Shown here in pieces: positions 35,846 to 44,677 of a stretch of 64,000 nt of DNA. A program made the translations under genes and the position numbers. Origin of the DNA: Allobosea robiniae (GTDB taxonomy: Bacteria > Pseudomonadota > Alphaproteobacteria > Rhizobiales > Beijerinckiaceae); contig NZ_FNBZ01000001.1 in NCBI RefSeq assembly GCF_900102525.1, positions 1 through 64,000 of the forward strand, given 5' to 3'. The stretch's first letter is position 1, and each line of letters begins with the position of its first letter. Below the pieces are notes generated by a model. That model made no database searches. It saw nothing but the letters and a program-made list of their open reading frames with translations, and was not told where the DNA came from.

Positions 35846-37306
35846 ATGACCATCGAAGGCCTTCGCGACCCCGGACTCGTGCAGGAAGCCTGCCTTGTCG
35901 GCGGCGAGTGGATCGGCGCGGCCTCGGGCCGCACGCTCGACGTCGTCGATCCCGCCACGCAAGCGGTTCTCGGCACGGTGCCGGACGCCGGCACGCCTGA
36001 GACCCGCGCCGCGATCGACGCCGCCACGGCCGCTTTCGAGAGCTGGCGCGCCCGAACTCCGGCCGAGCGCGCGGCGCTGCTGGAAGCCTGGCATGGCCTG
36101 ATGCTCGAGCATCTCGAGGATCTGGCGCTGATCCTGACCCGCGAACAGGGCAAGCCGCTCGCCGAGTCCCGCGGCGAGATCCGCTACGGGGCTTCCTTCG
36201 TGAAATGGTTCGCCGAGGAAGCCCGGCGCATCTACGGCTCGACCATCCCCGCCCCGACCGCCGACCGGCGCATCGTCGTGCTCAAGCAGCCCGTCGGGGT
36301 CTGCGGCATCGTCACGCCCTGGAACTTCCCGAACGCGATGATCACCCGCAAGGTCGCGCCGGCTCTTGCCGCCGGCTGCACCGTCGTGATCAAGCCTTCG
36401 GAACTGACGCCCTATTCGGCGCTGGCGCTCGGCGTTCTGGCGGAGCGGGCCGGCATCCCGGCCGGCGTCGTCAACATCGTCACTGGCCTGCCGACCGAGA
36501 TCGGCGCCGAGCTCACCGGCAATCTCGGCGTTCGCAAGATCTCCTTCACCGGCTCGACGCGCGTCGGCGCGCTCCTGATGCGGCAGGCCTCCGACAGCAT
36601 CAAGCGGCTCAGCCTGGAACTCGGCGGCAACGCACCCTTCATCGTCTTCGACGATGCCGATCTCGACCTCGCGATCGACGGCATCCTCGCTTCCAAGTTC
36701 CGCAATGGCGGCCAGACCTGCGTCTGCGCCAACCGCATCCTGGTGCAGGACGGCATCTATGACCGCTTCGCCGAGAGGCTTTCGGCCCGCGTCACGGCGA
36801 TGAAGGTCGGCCCGGGGACCGAGACCGGCATCGATATCGGCCCGATGATCAATGCCGCCGCGCTGGAGAAGATCGAGCGCCATGTCGACGACGCCCTCGC
36901 GAAGGGCGCCAGGCGCCTGGCCAGCGCGGCCGGGATGCCGGACGGCAAGCAATACGCCACGCCGACTGTCCTTGGCGAGGCGACGACCGAGATGCTGCTG
37001 GCGAGCGAGGAGACGTTCGGCCCGGTGGCGCCGCTCTTCCGCTTCCGCAGCGAGGCGGAGGCGATTACCGTCGCCAACGGCACGCCCTTCGGCCTGGCCG
37101 CCTATTTCTTCACGCAGGACATGCGCCGCTCCTGGCGCGTCGGCGAGGCACTGGAATTCGGCATGGTGGGCCTCAATACCGGCGCGATCTCGATGGAAGT
37201 CGCCCCCTTCGGCGGCGTCAAGCAGTCCGGCCTCGGCCGCGAGGGCTCGCAGCTCGGCATCGAGGAATATCTCGAGGTCAAGGCCTTCCACATCGGCGGT
37301 CTCTGA
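35846..37306 (+). CDS. gabD: NAD-dependent succinate-semialdehyde dehydrogenase-like
   Basis: The 486-residue aldehyde dehydrogenase has the GabD wording FRNGGQTCVCANR with catalytic Cys292 and the nearby Cys294, plus Asn160 (VTPWN) and Glu258 (LELGG). This cysteine pair and the C-terminal GMVGLNTGAIS and KQSGLGREGS segments are typical of succinate-semialdehyde and glutarate-semialdehyde dehydrogenases. The start is the ATG at 35846 with AGAGGACAG upstream, 13 bases after the TtuC-like gene. It would pass a C4 or C5 semialdehyde to the TCA cycle. Confidence 0.88.
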   Translation: MTIEGLRDPGLVQEACLVGGEWIGAASGRTLDVVDPATQAVLGTVPDAGTPETRAAIDAATAAFESWRARTPAERAALLEAWHGLMLEHLEDLALILTREQGKPLAESRGEIRYGASFVKWFAEEARRIYGSTIPAPTADRRIVVLKQPVGVCGIVTPWNFPNAMITRKVAPALAAGCTVVIKPSELTPYSALALGVLAERAGIPAGVVNIVTGLPTEIGAELTGNLGVRKISFTGSTRVGALLMRQASDSIKRLSLELGGNAPFIVFDDADLDLAIDGILASKFRNGGQTCVCANRILVQDGIYDRFAERLSARVTAMKVGPGTETGIDIGPMINAAALEKIERHVDDALAKGARRLASAAGMPDGKQYATPTVLGEATTEMLLASEETFGPVAPLFRFRSEAEAITVANGTPFGLAAYFFTQDMRRSWRVGEALEFGMVGLNTGAISMEVAPFGGVKQSGLGREGSQLGIEEYLEVKAFHIGGL

Positions 37307-37311
37307 AAACA

Positions 37312-37344
37312 GAACAGGCGCCGGGCGTTTCCCGGCGCCTGTTC
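37312..37344. terminator. Strong bidirectional stem-loop between convergent genes
   Basis: GAACAGGCGCCGGG (37312-37325) and CCCGGCGCCTGTTC (37331-37344) form a perfect 14-base stem with a CGTTT loop, between the convergent gabD-like and PuuB-like genes. AAAA precedes it, giving a short U-run for the reverse transcript; the forward transcript has none. Confidence 0.8.
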
Positions 37345-37369
37345 ACGCTGTCGCGACAGTGCGATGCGG

Positions 37370-38647
37370 TCACTGAATCCGGTCGAGCGCCTTGTAGTAA
37401 AGCCCCACCAGCGGCAGGAACCAGGGCTTGCCGAAATGGCCCGGAACCGGCGGCCAGGACAGCCCCTTCAGCGGGTTGCGATCCGGCCGGCCGAGGATCG
37501 CATCGGCCATGATCATGCCGAGATGGGTCGACATCTGCGCGCCGTGCCCGGAATAGCCCATCGCGTACCAGACACCATCTTCGTAGCCGGCGCGCGGATA
37601 ACGATCCTTGGTCATGTCGACCAGCCCGCCCCAGCAATAGTCGATCTCGACATCCCTGAGCTGCGGGAAAATGCCGGCAAGGCTCGCACGCAGGATGGCT
37701 CCGCTCTTTGCATCGGAGGTCTGGTCGGAGGTGGCGGAGAAGCGCGCCCGGCCGCCGAAGATCAGCCGGTTGTCGGGGGCGAGACGGAAGTAGTTGCCGA
37801 TATTCAGCGAGGTCACGGCCGTGCGGTTGCCCGGCATGGTCGCAGCGGCCTCGGCTTCGGTGAGCGGCCGCGTCGCGATCAGGAAGCTCCCGACCGCGAT
37901 GACGCGCCGGCGAAACCAGGCGAAGGGGCCGGAGGTATAGGCGCCGGTCGCGACCAGCACATCCCTGGCGGAAACGCTGCCGTGCGGCGTGTCGAGGATA
38001 TGTCGCCCGGCCTCCTGCCGCCGCCCGGTGACCGGGGCGTCTTCATGGATGACCGCGCCGTGGCGCGCCGCGGCGGTGGCGAGCCCGGCGACGAAGCGGC
38101 CCATATGCATCATCGCGCTCTTCTTCGAGAGCATCGCGCCATGGAAGCCGTCGGAGCCGATCTCGTTCTTGAGCTCGGCCCGGCTCAGCATCGCGGTATC
38201 GGGATCGGCTTCGCGATGCAGCACCTCGAAATTGCGGGTGAGCGAGGCGACGTGCTCCGGCTTCGAGGCGAGCTTGAGCTTGCCGGCGCGGCGGAAGGCA
38301 CAGTCGATGCCCTCCTCCGCCACGATCCGCTCGATCGTATCGACCGAGTCGTCGAAGGCCTTGTAGAGCGCGACGGCGCGCTCTGTGCCGAGCGCCTCCT
38401 TGGCACCGACGAAGCTGTGGGCGAGACCGTTGTTGAGATGGCCGCCATTGCGGCCCGAGGCGCCGTAACCGACGCTTCGGGCTTCCAGGACGACGACTTT
38501 CGCACCGGCCATGGCCAGCTGGCGCGCCGCCGCGAGACCCGTGAAGCCGCCGCCGATCACCGCCACGTCATAGCTGCCCTCGACCGGCCCGGAGACGGCG
38601 CCGTCGAAGGGCGCCGCCGTATCATGCCAATAGGACTTGAACTGCAT
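37370..38647 (-). CDS. PuuB-like FAD-dependent amine oxidoreductase
   Basis: The 425-residue DAO-family flavoprotein resembles gamma-glutamylputrescine oxidase. It starts at the ATG at 38647 (MQFKSYWHDTAAP) and has GGGFTGLAAARQLAM, GASGRNGGHLNNGL and the C-terminal YSGHGAQMSTHLG and GKPWFLPLVGLYYKALD segments seen in PuuB. It would oxidise an amine or N-alkyl amino acid to an aldehyde plus amine or ammonia. It is 25 bases downstream of the HAD gene and converges on gabD-like. The gamma-glutamyl ligase (PuuA) needed for the classic pathway is absent from the window. Confidence 0.85.
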   Translation of the reverse strand: MQFKSYWHDTAAPFDGAVSGPVEGSYDVAVIGGGFTGLAAARQLAMAGAKVVVLEARSVGYGASGRNGGHLNNGLAHSFVGAKEALGTERAVALYKAFDDSVDTIERIVAEEGIDCAFRRAGKLKLASKPEHVASLTRNFEVLHREADPDTAMLSRAELKNEIGSDGFHGAMLSKKSAMMHMGRFVAGLATAAARHGAVIHEDAPVTGRRQEAGRHILDTPHGSVSARDVLVATGAYTSGPFAWFRRRVIAVGSFLIATRPLTEAEAAATMPGNRTAVTSLNIGNYFRLAPDNRLIFGGRARFSATSDQTSDAKSGAILRASLAGIFPQLRDVEIDYCWGGLVDMTKDRYPRAGYEDGVWYAMGYSGHGAQMSTHLGMIMADAILGRPDRNPLKGLSWPPVPGHFGKPWFLPLVGLYYKALDRIQ

Positions 38648-38672
38648 CGCGCCTATGTCCCCTGCCCTTGCC

Positions 38673-39341
38673 TCAGAGGCCGAAGACGCCGGGCAGGCCG
38701 CCGATGTCCTTGATCTCGGTATAGCCGTAATACGGGTTTGCCGGCTCGTGCCCGCGATTGACCCAGACCTTGTTCTTGATGCCGAGATCATGGGCCGTCA
38801 TCAGGTCGTAGCGGAACGAGGACGAGACGTGGCAGACGTCCTCCGGCCCGCAGCCCAGCATGTCGAACATGTATTCGAAGCCCTTCATGCGCGGCTTGTA
38901 GGAGCGAGCCTGCTCGGCCGTGTAGACGGCATGGAAAGGCGCGCCGAGCCGGGCGACATTGTGCGGAATCTGGTCGTCATCCGCATTGGAGAGAATGACG
39001 AGCGGGATTTCCTTCGCCACCTTGGCGAGCCCGGCCGGCACGTCCGCATGCGGTCCCCAGGTCGGCACCTGCTCGTAGATCCAGCGCGCATCCTCGGGGC
39101 GGAAGGCGACGCCGTTGCGGCGGCAGGTCCGCTCCAGCGAATTGTAGACGACCTCCTCATAGGGCTTCCAGTCGCCGAGGATCTCGTCGAGCCGATAGGC
39201 CGAGAAATTCGTGATGAAGCGCTGCATGGCCGGCTCGTCCAGCTTGTCGCCATAGAGCGCGCGCGCCGCCTTATCCATCGCGAAATAGATCAGCGTGCCG
39301 TGGCAATCGAAGGTGACGAATTTCGGCTTGAAGACAGTCAT
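38673..39341 (-). CDS. HAD-family type II haloacid dehalogenase-like hydrolase
   Basis: The 222-residue protein has the HAD motifs VTFDCHGTLI (nucleophile Asp in motif I), ILSNADDD (motif II) and a lysine/acidic C-terminal part (YKPRMKGFEYM and SSSFRYDL). It resembles L-2-haloacid dehalogenase-like proteins that often occur in amine and amino-acid clusters with unproven function. It is paired with the PuuB-like gene on the same strand. A second type II HAD gene lies at 42194. Confidence 0.82.
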   Translation of the reverse strand: MTVFKPKFVTFDCHGTLIYFAMDKAARALYGDKLDEPAMQRFITNFSAYRLDEILGDWKPYEEVVYNSLERTCRRNGVAFRPEDARWIYEQVPTWGPHADVPAGLAKVAKEIPLVILSNADDDQIPHNVARLGAPFHAVYTAEQARSYKPRMKGFEYMFDMLGCGPEDVCHVSSSFRYDLMTAHDLGIKNKVWVNRGHEPANPYYGYTEIKDIGGLPGVFGL

Positions 39342-39661
39342 CCGCGCAAATCCCCTGTGGCGAAACGGTTGTGGCCGTTGCTCGGATCATAGACGGGCCT
39401 CAAACGGCGCGAGCACCGCATTGCCCGCGGCGGGAAGCACAAACTGCCGTCCGCCCCCGGGGCTATGGCACAGTGTTGCGCCTCTCCACCGCGGCCAATG
39501 TGCCTCGCGAGGCGGCCCCCGCCCCTTTCCGCCTGGCCGTGGCATTCCATGCGGTCGCCGCACGTTCCTACGGCCGAAGATATCGCCTGAGCCCGTTCCT
39601 CGGGAGGAACTGCGCCGGCATGCGGCTTATCCATGATGCAACGGATACGAAGCGAAGCAGC
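39342..39661. other. 320-base intergenic region, divergent promoters
   Basis: This stretch separates the reverse-strand HAD gene and the forward acetyltransferase gene and must contain both promoters. No RNA gene, strong palindrome or convincing small ORF was seen. If the acetyltransferase used the in-frame ATG at 39620 (GGGAGGA 12-13 bases upstream), the gap would be shorter. Confidence 0.5.
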
Positions 39662-40510
39662 ATGGACCAGGAAACGATCGATCTCGTCGCGTTCGAGGAA
39701 CGCCATCTCGACGGCGCCCTTCAGCTCTCGCGCGAAGCGGGCTGGCCTCACCGGCGCGAGGACTGGGCGATGCTGCTCGCGCTCAGCAATGGCTTCGTCA
39801 TGCTCCAGGGCGAGGTCGTGGTCGGCACCGCCATGATGACCCCGTTTGCCGACGAATCCGCCAGGATCGCCATGGTGATCGTGGCTGCAACGATGCGCGG
39901 CCGCGGACTCGGCCGCCGGCTGATGGATGCTGCCTTGCAGGCTTGCGGCGAGCGGGAATGCTGCCTCACGGCGACTGCAGACGGCCTGCCCCTCTACGAG
40001 AAGCTAGGTTTCCGCGCGGCTGATGAGATCCGCCAGCATCAGGGGCATCTCCGCGAGGGGACAGCGATCCCGGTCCCGATGCGCGGCATCGCATGGGCGC
40101 GTGCCGAGGATTTCGCCACTATTGCCGCCCTCGACCGCCAGGCGCTCGGATTCGATCGCCGCACCCTGCTCCACCTCCTTGCCGAGACCGCGCAGGTCGC
40201 GATCCTGCGCGAAGGAGACCGCATCACCGGCTTCGGAGCCTTGCGCCCGTTCGGGCGCGGCGAGGTGATCGGCCCCGTGATCGCGGAGACCGAAACGCAG
40301 GCGCAAGCCATTCTGTCGTTCCTGATCAATGCCCGGGCCGGCACCTTCCTGCGGGTCGACACGCCCTTGCCCGCCGGGCTCTCCCCCTGGCTCGCCGCGT
40401 GCGGCCTCGCGCATGTCGGCGGCGGCATCGCCATGCGCCGCAACGCGGCAAGCCGACAGCCGATCGGGCCCGCGAAACCCTTCGCTCTCGCCAGTCAGGC
40501 GCTCGGATAA
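39662..40510 (+). CDS. GNAT acetyltransferase with YitH/HsnAT-like second domain
   Basis: The 282-residue protein has an N-terminal GNAT domain with acetyl-CoA loop MRGRGLGRRLMDAAL and a C-terminal domain with FGRGEVIGPVIAETETQA. It ends ALASQALG, the same as the protein at 30690, and shares SREAGWPHRREDW-type wording with it, so the two are paralogues. The start is placed at the ATG at 39662 (MDQETIDLV); 39620 is an alternative. It lies 14 bases before a class III aminotransferase, implying an amine or amino-acid substrate. Confidence 0.8.
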   Translation: MDQETIDLVAFEERHLDGALQLSREAGWPHRREDWAMLLALSNGFVMLQGEVVVGTAMMTPFADESARIAMVIVAATMRGRGLGRRLMDAALQACGERECCLTATADGLPLYEKLGFRAADEIRQHQGHLREGTAIPVPMRGIAWARAEDFATIAALDRQALGFDRRTLLHLLAETAQVAILREGDRITGFGALRPFGRGEVIGPVIAETETQAQAILSFLINARAGTFLRVDTPLPAGLSPWLAACGLAHVGGGIAMRRNAASRQPIGPAKPFALASQALG

Positions 40511-40524
40511 GCTGGAGAACCGCC

Positions 40525-41901
40525 ATGTTGAGCAATTCCCTGATCGAACTCGATCGCGAACACTGGATTCATCCGGTCGCCTCCTATCGCGGCCATGAGA
40601 AGGCCGGGGTTCGCGTGCTGCGCTCGGCGAAAGGCGCGACCATCACGGATGCCTCCGGCAAGCAGCTCATCGACGGATTCGCCGGGCTGTGGTGCGTGAA
40701 CGCCGGCTACGGGCATGACAGCATCGTCGAGGCGGCTGCGAACCAGATGCGCGAGCTGGCCTATGCGACGGGCTATTTCGGCCTCGGCTCCGAGCCCGCG
40801 ATCCGGCTGGCGGCCGAGCTCGCCGAGCGTTCGCCGGGCGATCTCAACCGCGTCTACTTCACGCTCGGCGGCTCGGACGCCATCGACAGCACGGTCCGCT
40901 TCATCCGCTACTATCAGCAGGCGCGCGGCAAGCCGCAGAAGGACCAGTTCATCTCGATCGAACAGGGCTATCACGGTTCGTCGACCGTTGGCGCCGGCCT
41001 CACCGCCCTGCCCGTCTTCCATGCCGGCTTCGGCGTGCCCTATGACTGGCAGCATAAAATTCCGTCGCATTACACCTACCGCAACCCGGCGGGCTCTACG
41101 CCGGACGCCGTCATCGCCGCGTCGCTGGCGGCGCTCAGGGCCAAGGTCGAGGCCGTGGGCGGCGCCGAGCGGGTCGCAGCCTTCTATTGCGAGCCGATCC
41201 AGGGCTCCGGCGGCGTGCTCGTTCCGCCGCCCGGCTGGGTCAAGGCGATGCGCGAGCTCTGCCGCGAGCTCGACATCCTCTTCGTCGCCGACGAGGTCAT
41301 CACCGGCTTCGGGCGCACCGGCCCGCTCTTCGCCTGCGAGGACGAGGACATCGTTCCCGACCTGATGACCGTCGCGAAGGGACTGACCTCCGGCTATGTG
41401 CCGATGGGCGCCGTGCTGATGTCGCAGAAGGTCTACGCGGTCATCGCGGACGGAGCGGGCGCGGCGGCGGTGGGCCATGGCTACACCTACTCGGCTCATC
41501 CGGTCAGCGCCGCAGTCGGCCTCGAGGTGCTGCGCCTTTACGACAACGGCCTGCTCGACAATGGCCGCAAGGCCGGCGCGCGCCTGATGGCCGGGCTGGC
41601 AAGCCTCGGCGATCATCCCCTCGTCGGCGAGGTGCGCGGCCGCGGCATGCTGGCCGCCGTCGAACTCGTGACCGACAAGGCGAGGAAGACGCCGCTGCCG
41701 GCCACTTCCGCGCCGGCCCAGCGCATCTTCGACCGCGCCTGGGACAAGGGTCTGGTGATCCGGGCCTTCGGCAACGGTGTGCTGGGCTACGCGCCGCCGC
41801 TGTGCTGCACCGACAGCGAGATCGACGCGATCGTCGAACGGACCCGTGCGACGCTCGACGAGACGCTGGCCGACCCGGATGTGCGCGCCGCGATGGCGTG
41901 A
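40525..41901 (+). CDS. Class III aminotransferase (amine--pyruvate type)
   Basis: The 458-residue PLP enzyme begins at the ATG at 40525 (MLSNSLIELDREHW) and shows DGFAGLWCVNAGYGH, the PLP phosphate-binding YFTLGGSDAID, the aspartate in LFVADEVITGFGRTG and the Schiff-base lysine in VAKGLTSGYVPMGAV. It resembles omega-aminotransferases that move amino groups from diamines, taurine or beta-alanine to pyruvate, such as SpuC. With two aldehyde dehydrogenases nearby, diamine or omega-amino acid catabolism is likely. Confidence 0.88.
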   Translation: MLSNSLIELDREHWIHPVASYRGHEKAGVRVLRSAKGATITDASGKQLIDGFAGLWCVNAGYGHDSIVEAAANQMRELAYATGYFGLGSEPAIRLAAELAERSPGDLNRVYFTLGGSDAIDSTVRFIRYYQQARGKPQKDQFISIEQGYHGSSTVGAGLTALPVFHAGFGVPYDWQHKIPSHYTYRNPAGSTPDAVIAASLAALRAKVEAVGGAERVAAFYCEPIQGSGGVLVPPPGWVKAMRELCRELDILFVADEVITGFGRTGPLFACEDEDIVPDLMTVAKGLTSGYVPMGAVLMSQKVYAVIADGAGAAAVGHGYTYSAHPVSAAVGLEVLRLYDNGLLDNGRKAGARLMAGLASLGDHPLVGEVRGRGMLAAVELVTDKARKTPLPATSAPAQRIFDRAWDKGLVIRAFGNGVLGYAPPLCCTDSEIDAIVERTRATLDETLADPDVRAAMA

Positions 41902-42193
41902 CCGCCAGGTCCATCACGTCATCGGGAGCGGACGCAGCTTCTCCTCGCGCCCGCTTCCGCAACAGCCGATATTCCGCGAACTCCGCGAATTCGGAATTTT
42001 GTGCCGCCCGGTTTTCGACATTCGGTGAATCCGGCGAGCCAGCGGTGGGAAACTCATTCACGGCCGGCGCAGAGCGGCCGGGGAACAGAACGCAACCGTC
42101 GCGACCAGCGACCGAGCAACCCCGAGGCGACGCGACCGCGCTCGCCGACGATCACGGATCCCCGCACGCAAAAGCGGGAGAAGCGGAGAAGCG
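41902..42193. other. 292-base intergenic region upstream of HAD/ABC genes
   Basis: Within this gap lie inverted arms ATTCCG (41971-41976) and CGGAAT (41992-41997) enclosing two direct CCGCGAA repeats, followed by an AT-richer patch. It could hold a promoter and operator for the 42194-48152 genes. No RNA gene or ORF is supported. Confidence 0.4.
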
Positions 42194-42910
42194 ATGGCTA
42201 AGGGTTTCGGCGACTTCCGCTACATGACCTTCGACGTCGTGGGCACGCTGATCGATTTCGAGGGCGGCCTTGTCGGCAGCCTCGAAGCCATCGCCCGCGA
42301 GGCCGGGGTTCCCTTCGACGGCGAGGAGGCACTGAACCTCTACCGCGCCGCCCGCTATATGCCGGATGTCCAGCACTTCCCCGACGATCTCGTCCGGGTC
42401 TACGGCGTGATCGCGCCGAAGCTCGGCCTGCCGGCAGGCGAGAGCCATGCGCAGCGCCTGCGGGACGCCGTCAAGGACTGGCGCCCGTTCCCGGACAGCA
42501 CTGATGCCCTCGCCCGGCTGGCGAAGCGCTACAAGCTGATCGCGATGACAAATGCCCAGCGTTGGGCTTTCGAGCACTTCTCCCGGGCCCTCGGCAACCC
42601 GTTCCATGCCGGCTTCACCGTCGACGACACCGGCACCGAGAAGCCGGACCCGGCCTTCTTCGAGCAGGTCTTCGCCTTCGTCGAGAAGGAGGGCGGCTCG
42701 CGCGAGCAGATCCTGCATGTCGCGCAGAGCCAGTATCACGACATCGGAATCTCCCGGAAGCTCGGCCTGACCAATTGCTGGATCCAGCGGCGCCACGCGC
42801 AAGCCGGCTATGGCGGCACGATCGAACCTGAACGCTTCACCGAGCCTGACTTCCACTTCACCTCGATGGGCGCGCTCGCCGATGCCGTCGAGAGCCGTCT
42901 GGTGGCTTGA
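42194..42910 (+). CDS. HAD-family type II haloacid dehalogenase-like hydrolase
   Basis: The 238-residue protein has motif I TFDVVGTLID, motif II MTNAQRW and a motif III/IV region with EKPDPAFF and QSQYHDIG. The ATG at 42194 is preceded by GGAGAAG. It lies 64 bases upstream of a dipeptide-type ABC transporter. Its relation to the HAD protein at 38673 is distant. Activity and substrate cannot be told from sequence. Confidence 0.82.
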   Translation: MAKGFGDFRYMTFDVVGTLIDFEGGLVGSLEAIAREAGVPFDGEEALNLYRAARYMPDVQHFPDDLVRVYGVIAPKLGLPAGESHAQRLRDAVKDWRPFPDSTDALARLAKRYKLIAMTNAQRWAFEHFSRALGNPFHAGFTVDDTGTEKPDPAFFEQVFAFVEKEGGSREQILHVAQSQYHDIGISRKLGLTNCWIQRRHAQAGYGGTIEPERFTEPDFHFTSMGALADAVESRLVA

Positions 42911-42974
42911 AGGAACCCGCAACGAAGAAGACCAACGCCGGCGCAACGGCGCAAATCAGAAGAGGGGAATGAGC

Positions 42975-44588
42975 ATGACCGACAAGATTTCTTCCAGCTG
43001 GACGAGCGCCGACGACGCCATCGTCGAGAATGCGATCCGCCGCGGCGCCAGCCGCCGCGACCTCCTGCAGATGCTAATGGCCGGCGGCCTTGCCGCTTCC
43101 GCCAGCAGCCTCGTGCTGGCGCGCGCCACCTCCGCGCTCGCCGCCACGCCGGTCAAGGGCGGCAACCTGAAGGCGGCCGGCTGGTCGTCCTCGACCGCCG
43201 ACACGCTCGACCCCGCCAAGGCCTCGCTGTCGACGGACTATGTCCGCTGCTGCGCCTTCTACAACCGCCTGACCTTCCTGGACGGCGACGGCAAGCTGCA
43301 GATGGAGCTCGCCGACAAGTTCGAGACCAAGGACGCCAAGGTCTGGACCGTCACGCTCAAGAAGGGCGTCACCTTCCATGACGGCAAGCCGCTGACCTCG
43401 GCCGACGTCATCTACTCGCTGAAGCGCCATCTCGACCCCGCCGTCGGCTCGAAGTCGAACTCGCTCGCCAAGCAGATGACCGAGTTCAAGGCGGTCGACC
43501 CGCTGACCGTCGAGATCACGCTCGCGGCGCCGAACGGCGACCTGCCGACCATCCTGTCGACACACCACTTCATGATCATCGCCGACGGGACCACGAATTT
43601 TGCCAAGGCGAACGGCACCGGTGCCTTCACCTGCGAAAGCTTCGAGCCCGGCGTGCGCTCGATCGCCGCCCGGAACAAGAACTACTTCAAGTCCGGCGGG
43701 GCGAACCTCGATTCCTTCGAGTTCTTCGCGATCACCGACGACACGGCGCGCGTCAACGCGCTGCTCTCCGGCGATATCCATATGGCCGCCGCGATCAATC
43801 CGCGCTCGATGCGCCTGGTCGAGAGCCAGCCGAACGTCGTCTTGTCGAAGACCACGACCGGCAACTACACGAACCTCAACATGCGGCTGGACATGGCGCC
43901 CGGCAACAAGGCGGATTTCGTGGCCGGCATGAAATACCTGCTCAACCGCGAGCAGATCCAGAAATCGGCTTTGCGCGGCCTGGCCGAGATCGCCAACGAC
44001 CAGCCCGTTCCGCCGATGAACGTCTATCACAACAAGGATTTGAAGCCGAAGGCGTTCGATCCCGAGCGGGCCAAGTCGCTGTTCCAGAAGGCCGGCGTGC
44101 TCGGCCAGTCGATCCCGATCGTCGCCTCGGACGCCGCCGGCTCGTCGGTCGACATGGCCGTGCTCGTCCAGCAGGCCGGCAATGCGATCGGCATGAAGTT
44201 CGACATCCAGCGCGTTCCCTCGGATGGCTACTGGTCGAACTACTGGCTGAAGGCCCCGGTCCATTTCGGCAACATCAACCCGCGGCCGACGCCGGACATC
44301 CTGTTCTCGCTGCTCTACGCCTCCACCGCGCCGTGGAACGAGAGCCAGTACAAGTCCGAGAAGTTCGACAAGATGCTGCTGGAGGCGCGCGGCTCGCTCG
44401 ACGAGGCCAAGCGCAAGCAGATCTACGGCGAGATGCAGGTGATGGTCGCCGACGAGGCCGGCACCGCGATCCCGGTCTACATCTCGAATGTCGATGCCAT
44501 CTCGAACAAGCTCAAGGGCCTGCTCCCGAACCCGCTCGGCGGGATGATGGGCTACGCCTTCGCCGAGTACGTCTGGCTCGAAGGCTAA
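42975..44588 (+). CDS. Peptide-type ABC substrate-binding protein (Tat signal)
   Basis: The 537-residue SBP family 5 protein has a long N-region and a twin-arginine motif SRRDLLQMLMAGG at about residues 26-38, with cleavage likely after ALA. Family segments are KVWTVTLKKGVTFHDGKPL and NGTGAFTCESFEPG. The ATG at 42975 has GAGGGGA eight bases upstream; the ATG at 42969 is too close to it. A terminator at 44607-44635 separates it from its permease genes and should keep its expression higher. Confidence 0.91.
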   Translation: MTDKISSSWTSADDAIVENAIRRGASRRDLLQMLMAGGLAASASSLVLARATSALAATPVKGGNLKAAGWSSSTADTLDPAKASLSTDYVRCCAFYNRLTFLDGDGKLQMELADKFETKDAKVWTVTLKKGVTFHDGKPLTSADVIYSLKRHLDPAVGSKSNSLAKQMTEFKAVDPLTVEITLAAPNGDLPTILSTHHFMIIADGTTNFAKANGTGAFTCESFEPGVRSIAARNKNYFKSGGANLDSFEFFAITDDTARVNALLSGDIHMAAAINPRSMRLVESQPNVVLSKTTTGNYTNLNMRLDMAPGNKADFVAGMKYLLNREQIQKSALRGLAEIANDQPVPPMNVYHNKDLKPKAFDPERAKSLFQKAGVLGQSIPIVASDAAGSSVDMAVLVQQAGNAIGMKFDIQRVPSDGYWSNYWLKAPVHFGNINPRPTPDILFSLLYASTAPWNESQYKSEKFDKMLLEARGSLDEAKRKQIYGEMQVMVADEAGTAIPVYISNVDAISNKLKGLLPNPLGGMMGYAFAEYVWLEG

Positions 44589-44606
44589 AGCCCTTTTTCT
44601 CCTGCG

Positions 44607-44635
44607 GGCCGGGCGCGTGCGCCCGGCCCCCTTTT
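44607..44635 (+). terminator. Intrinsic terminator/attenuator after the binding-protein gene
   Basis: GGGCCGGGCG (44607-44616) and CGCCCGGCCC (44621-44630) form a perfect 10-base stem with a CGTG loop, followed by CCTTTTC. It lies 18 bases after the stop codon of the binding protein and upstream of the DppB-like permease, fitting partial termination within the operon. Confidence 0.8.
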
Positions 44636-44677
44636 CGTGTCACACTCCACCTGGAGGTGTCAGCTGCGGGAGCGTCG

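Noticed and set aside
35801..37291. Reverse open frame of about 500 codons opposite the GabD-like gene
   Set aside because: Mirror of a clear aldehyde dehydrogenase, with no recognisable content of its own.
41971..41997. ATTCCG/CGGAAT repeat as an attachment site or terminator
   Set aside because: Arms are only 6 bases with a 15-base interior and no T-tract or duplicate elsewhere; at most a possible operator.
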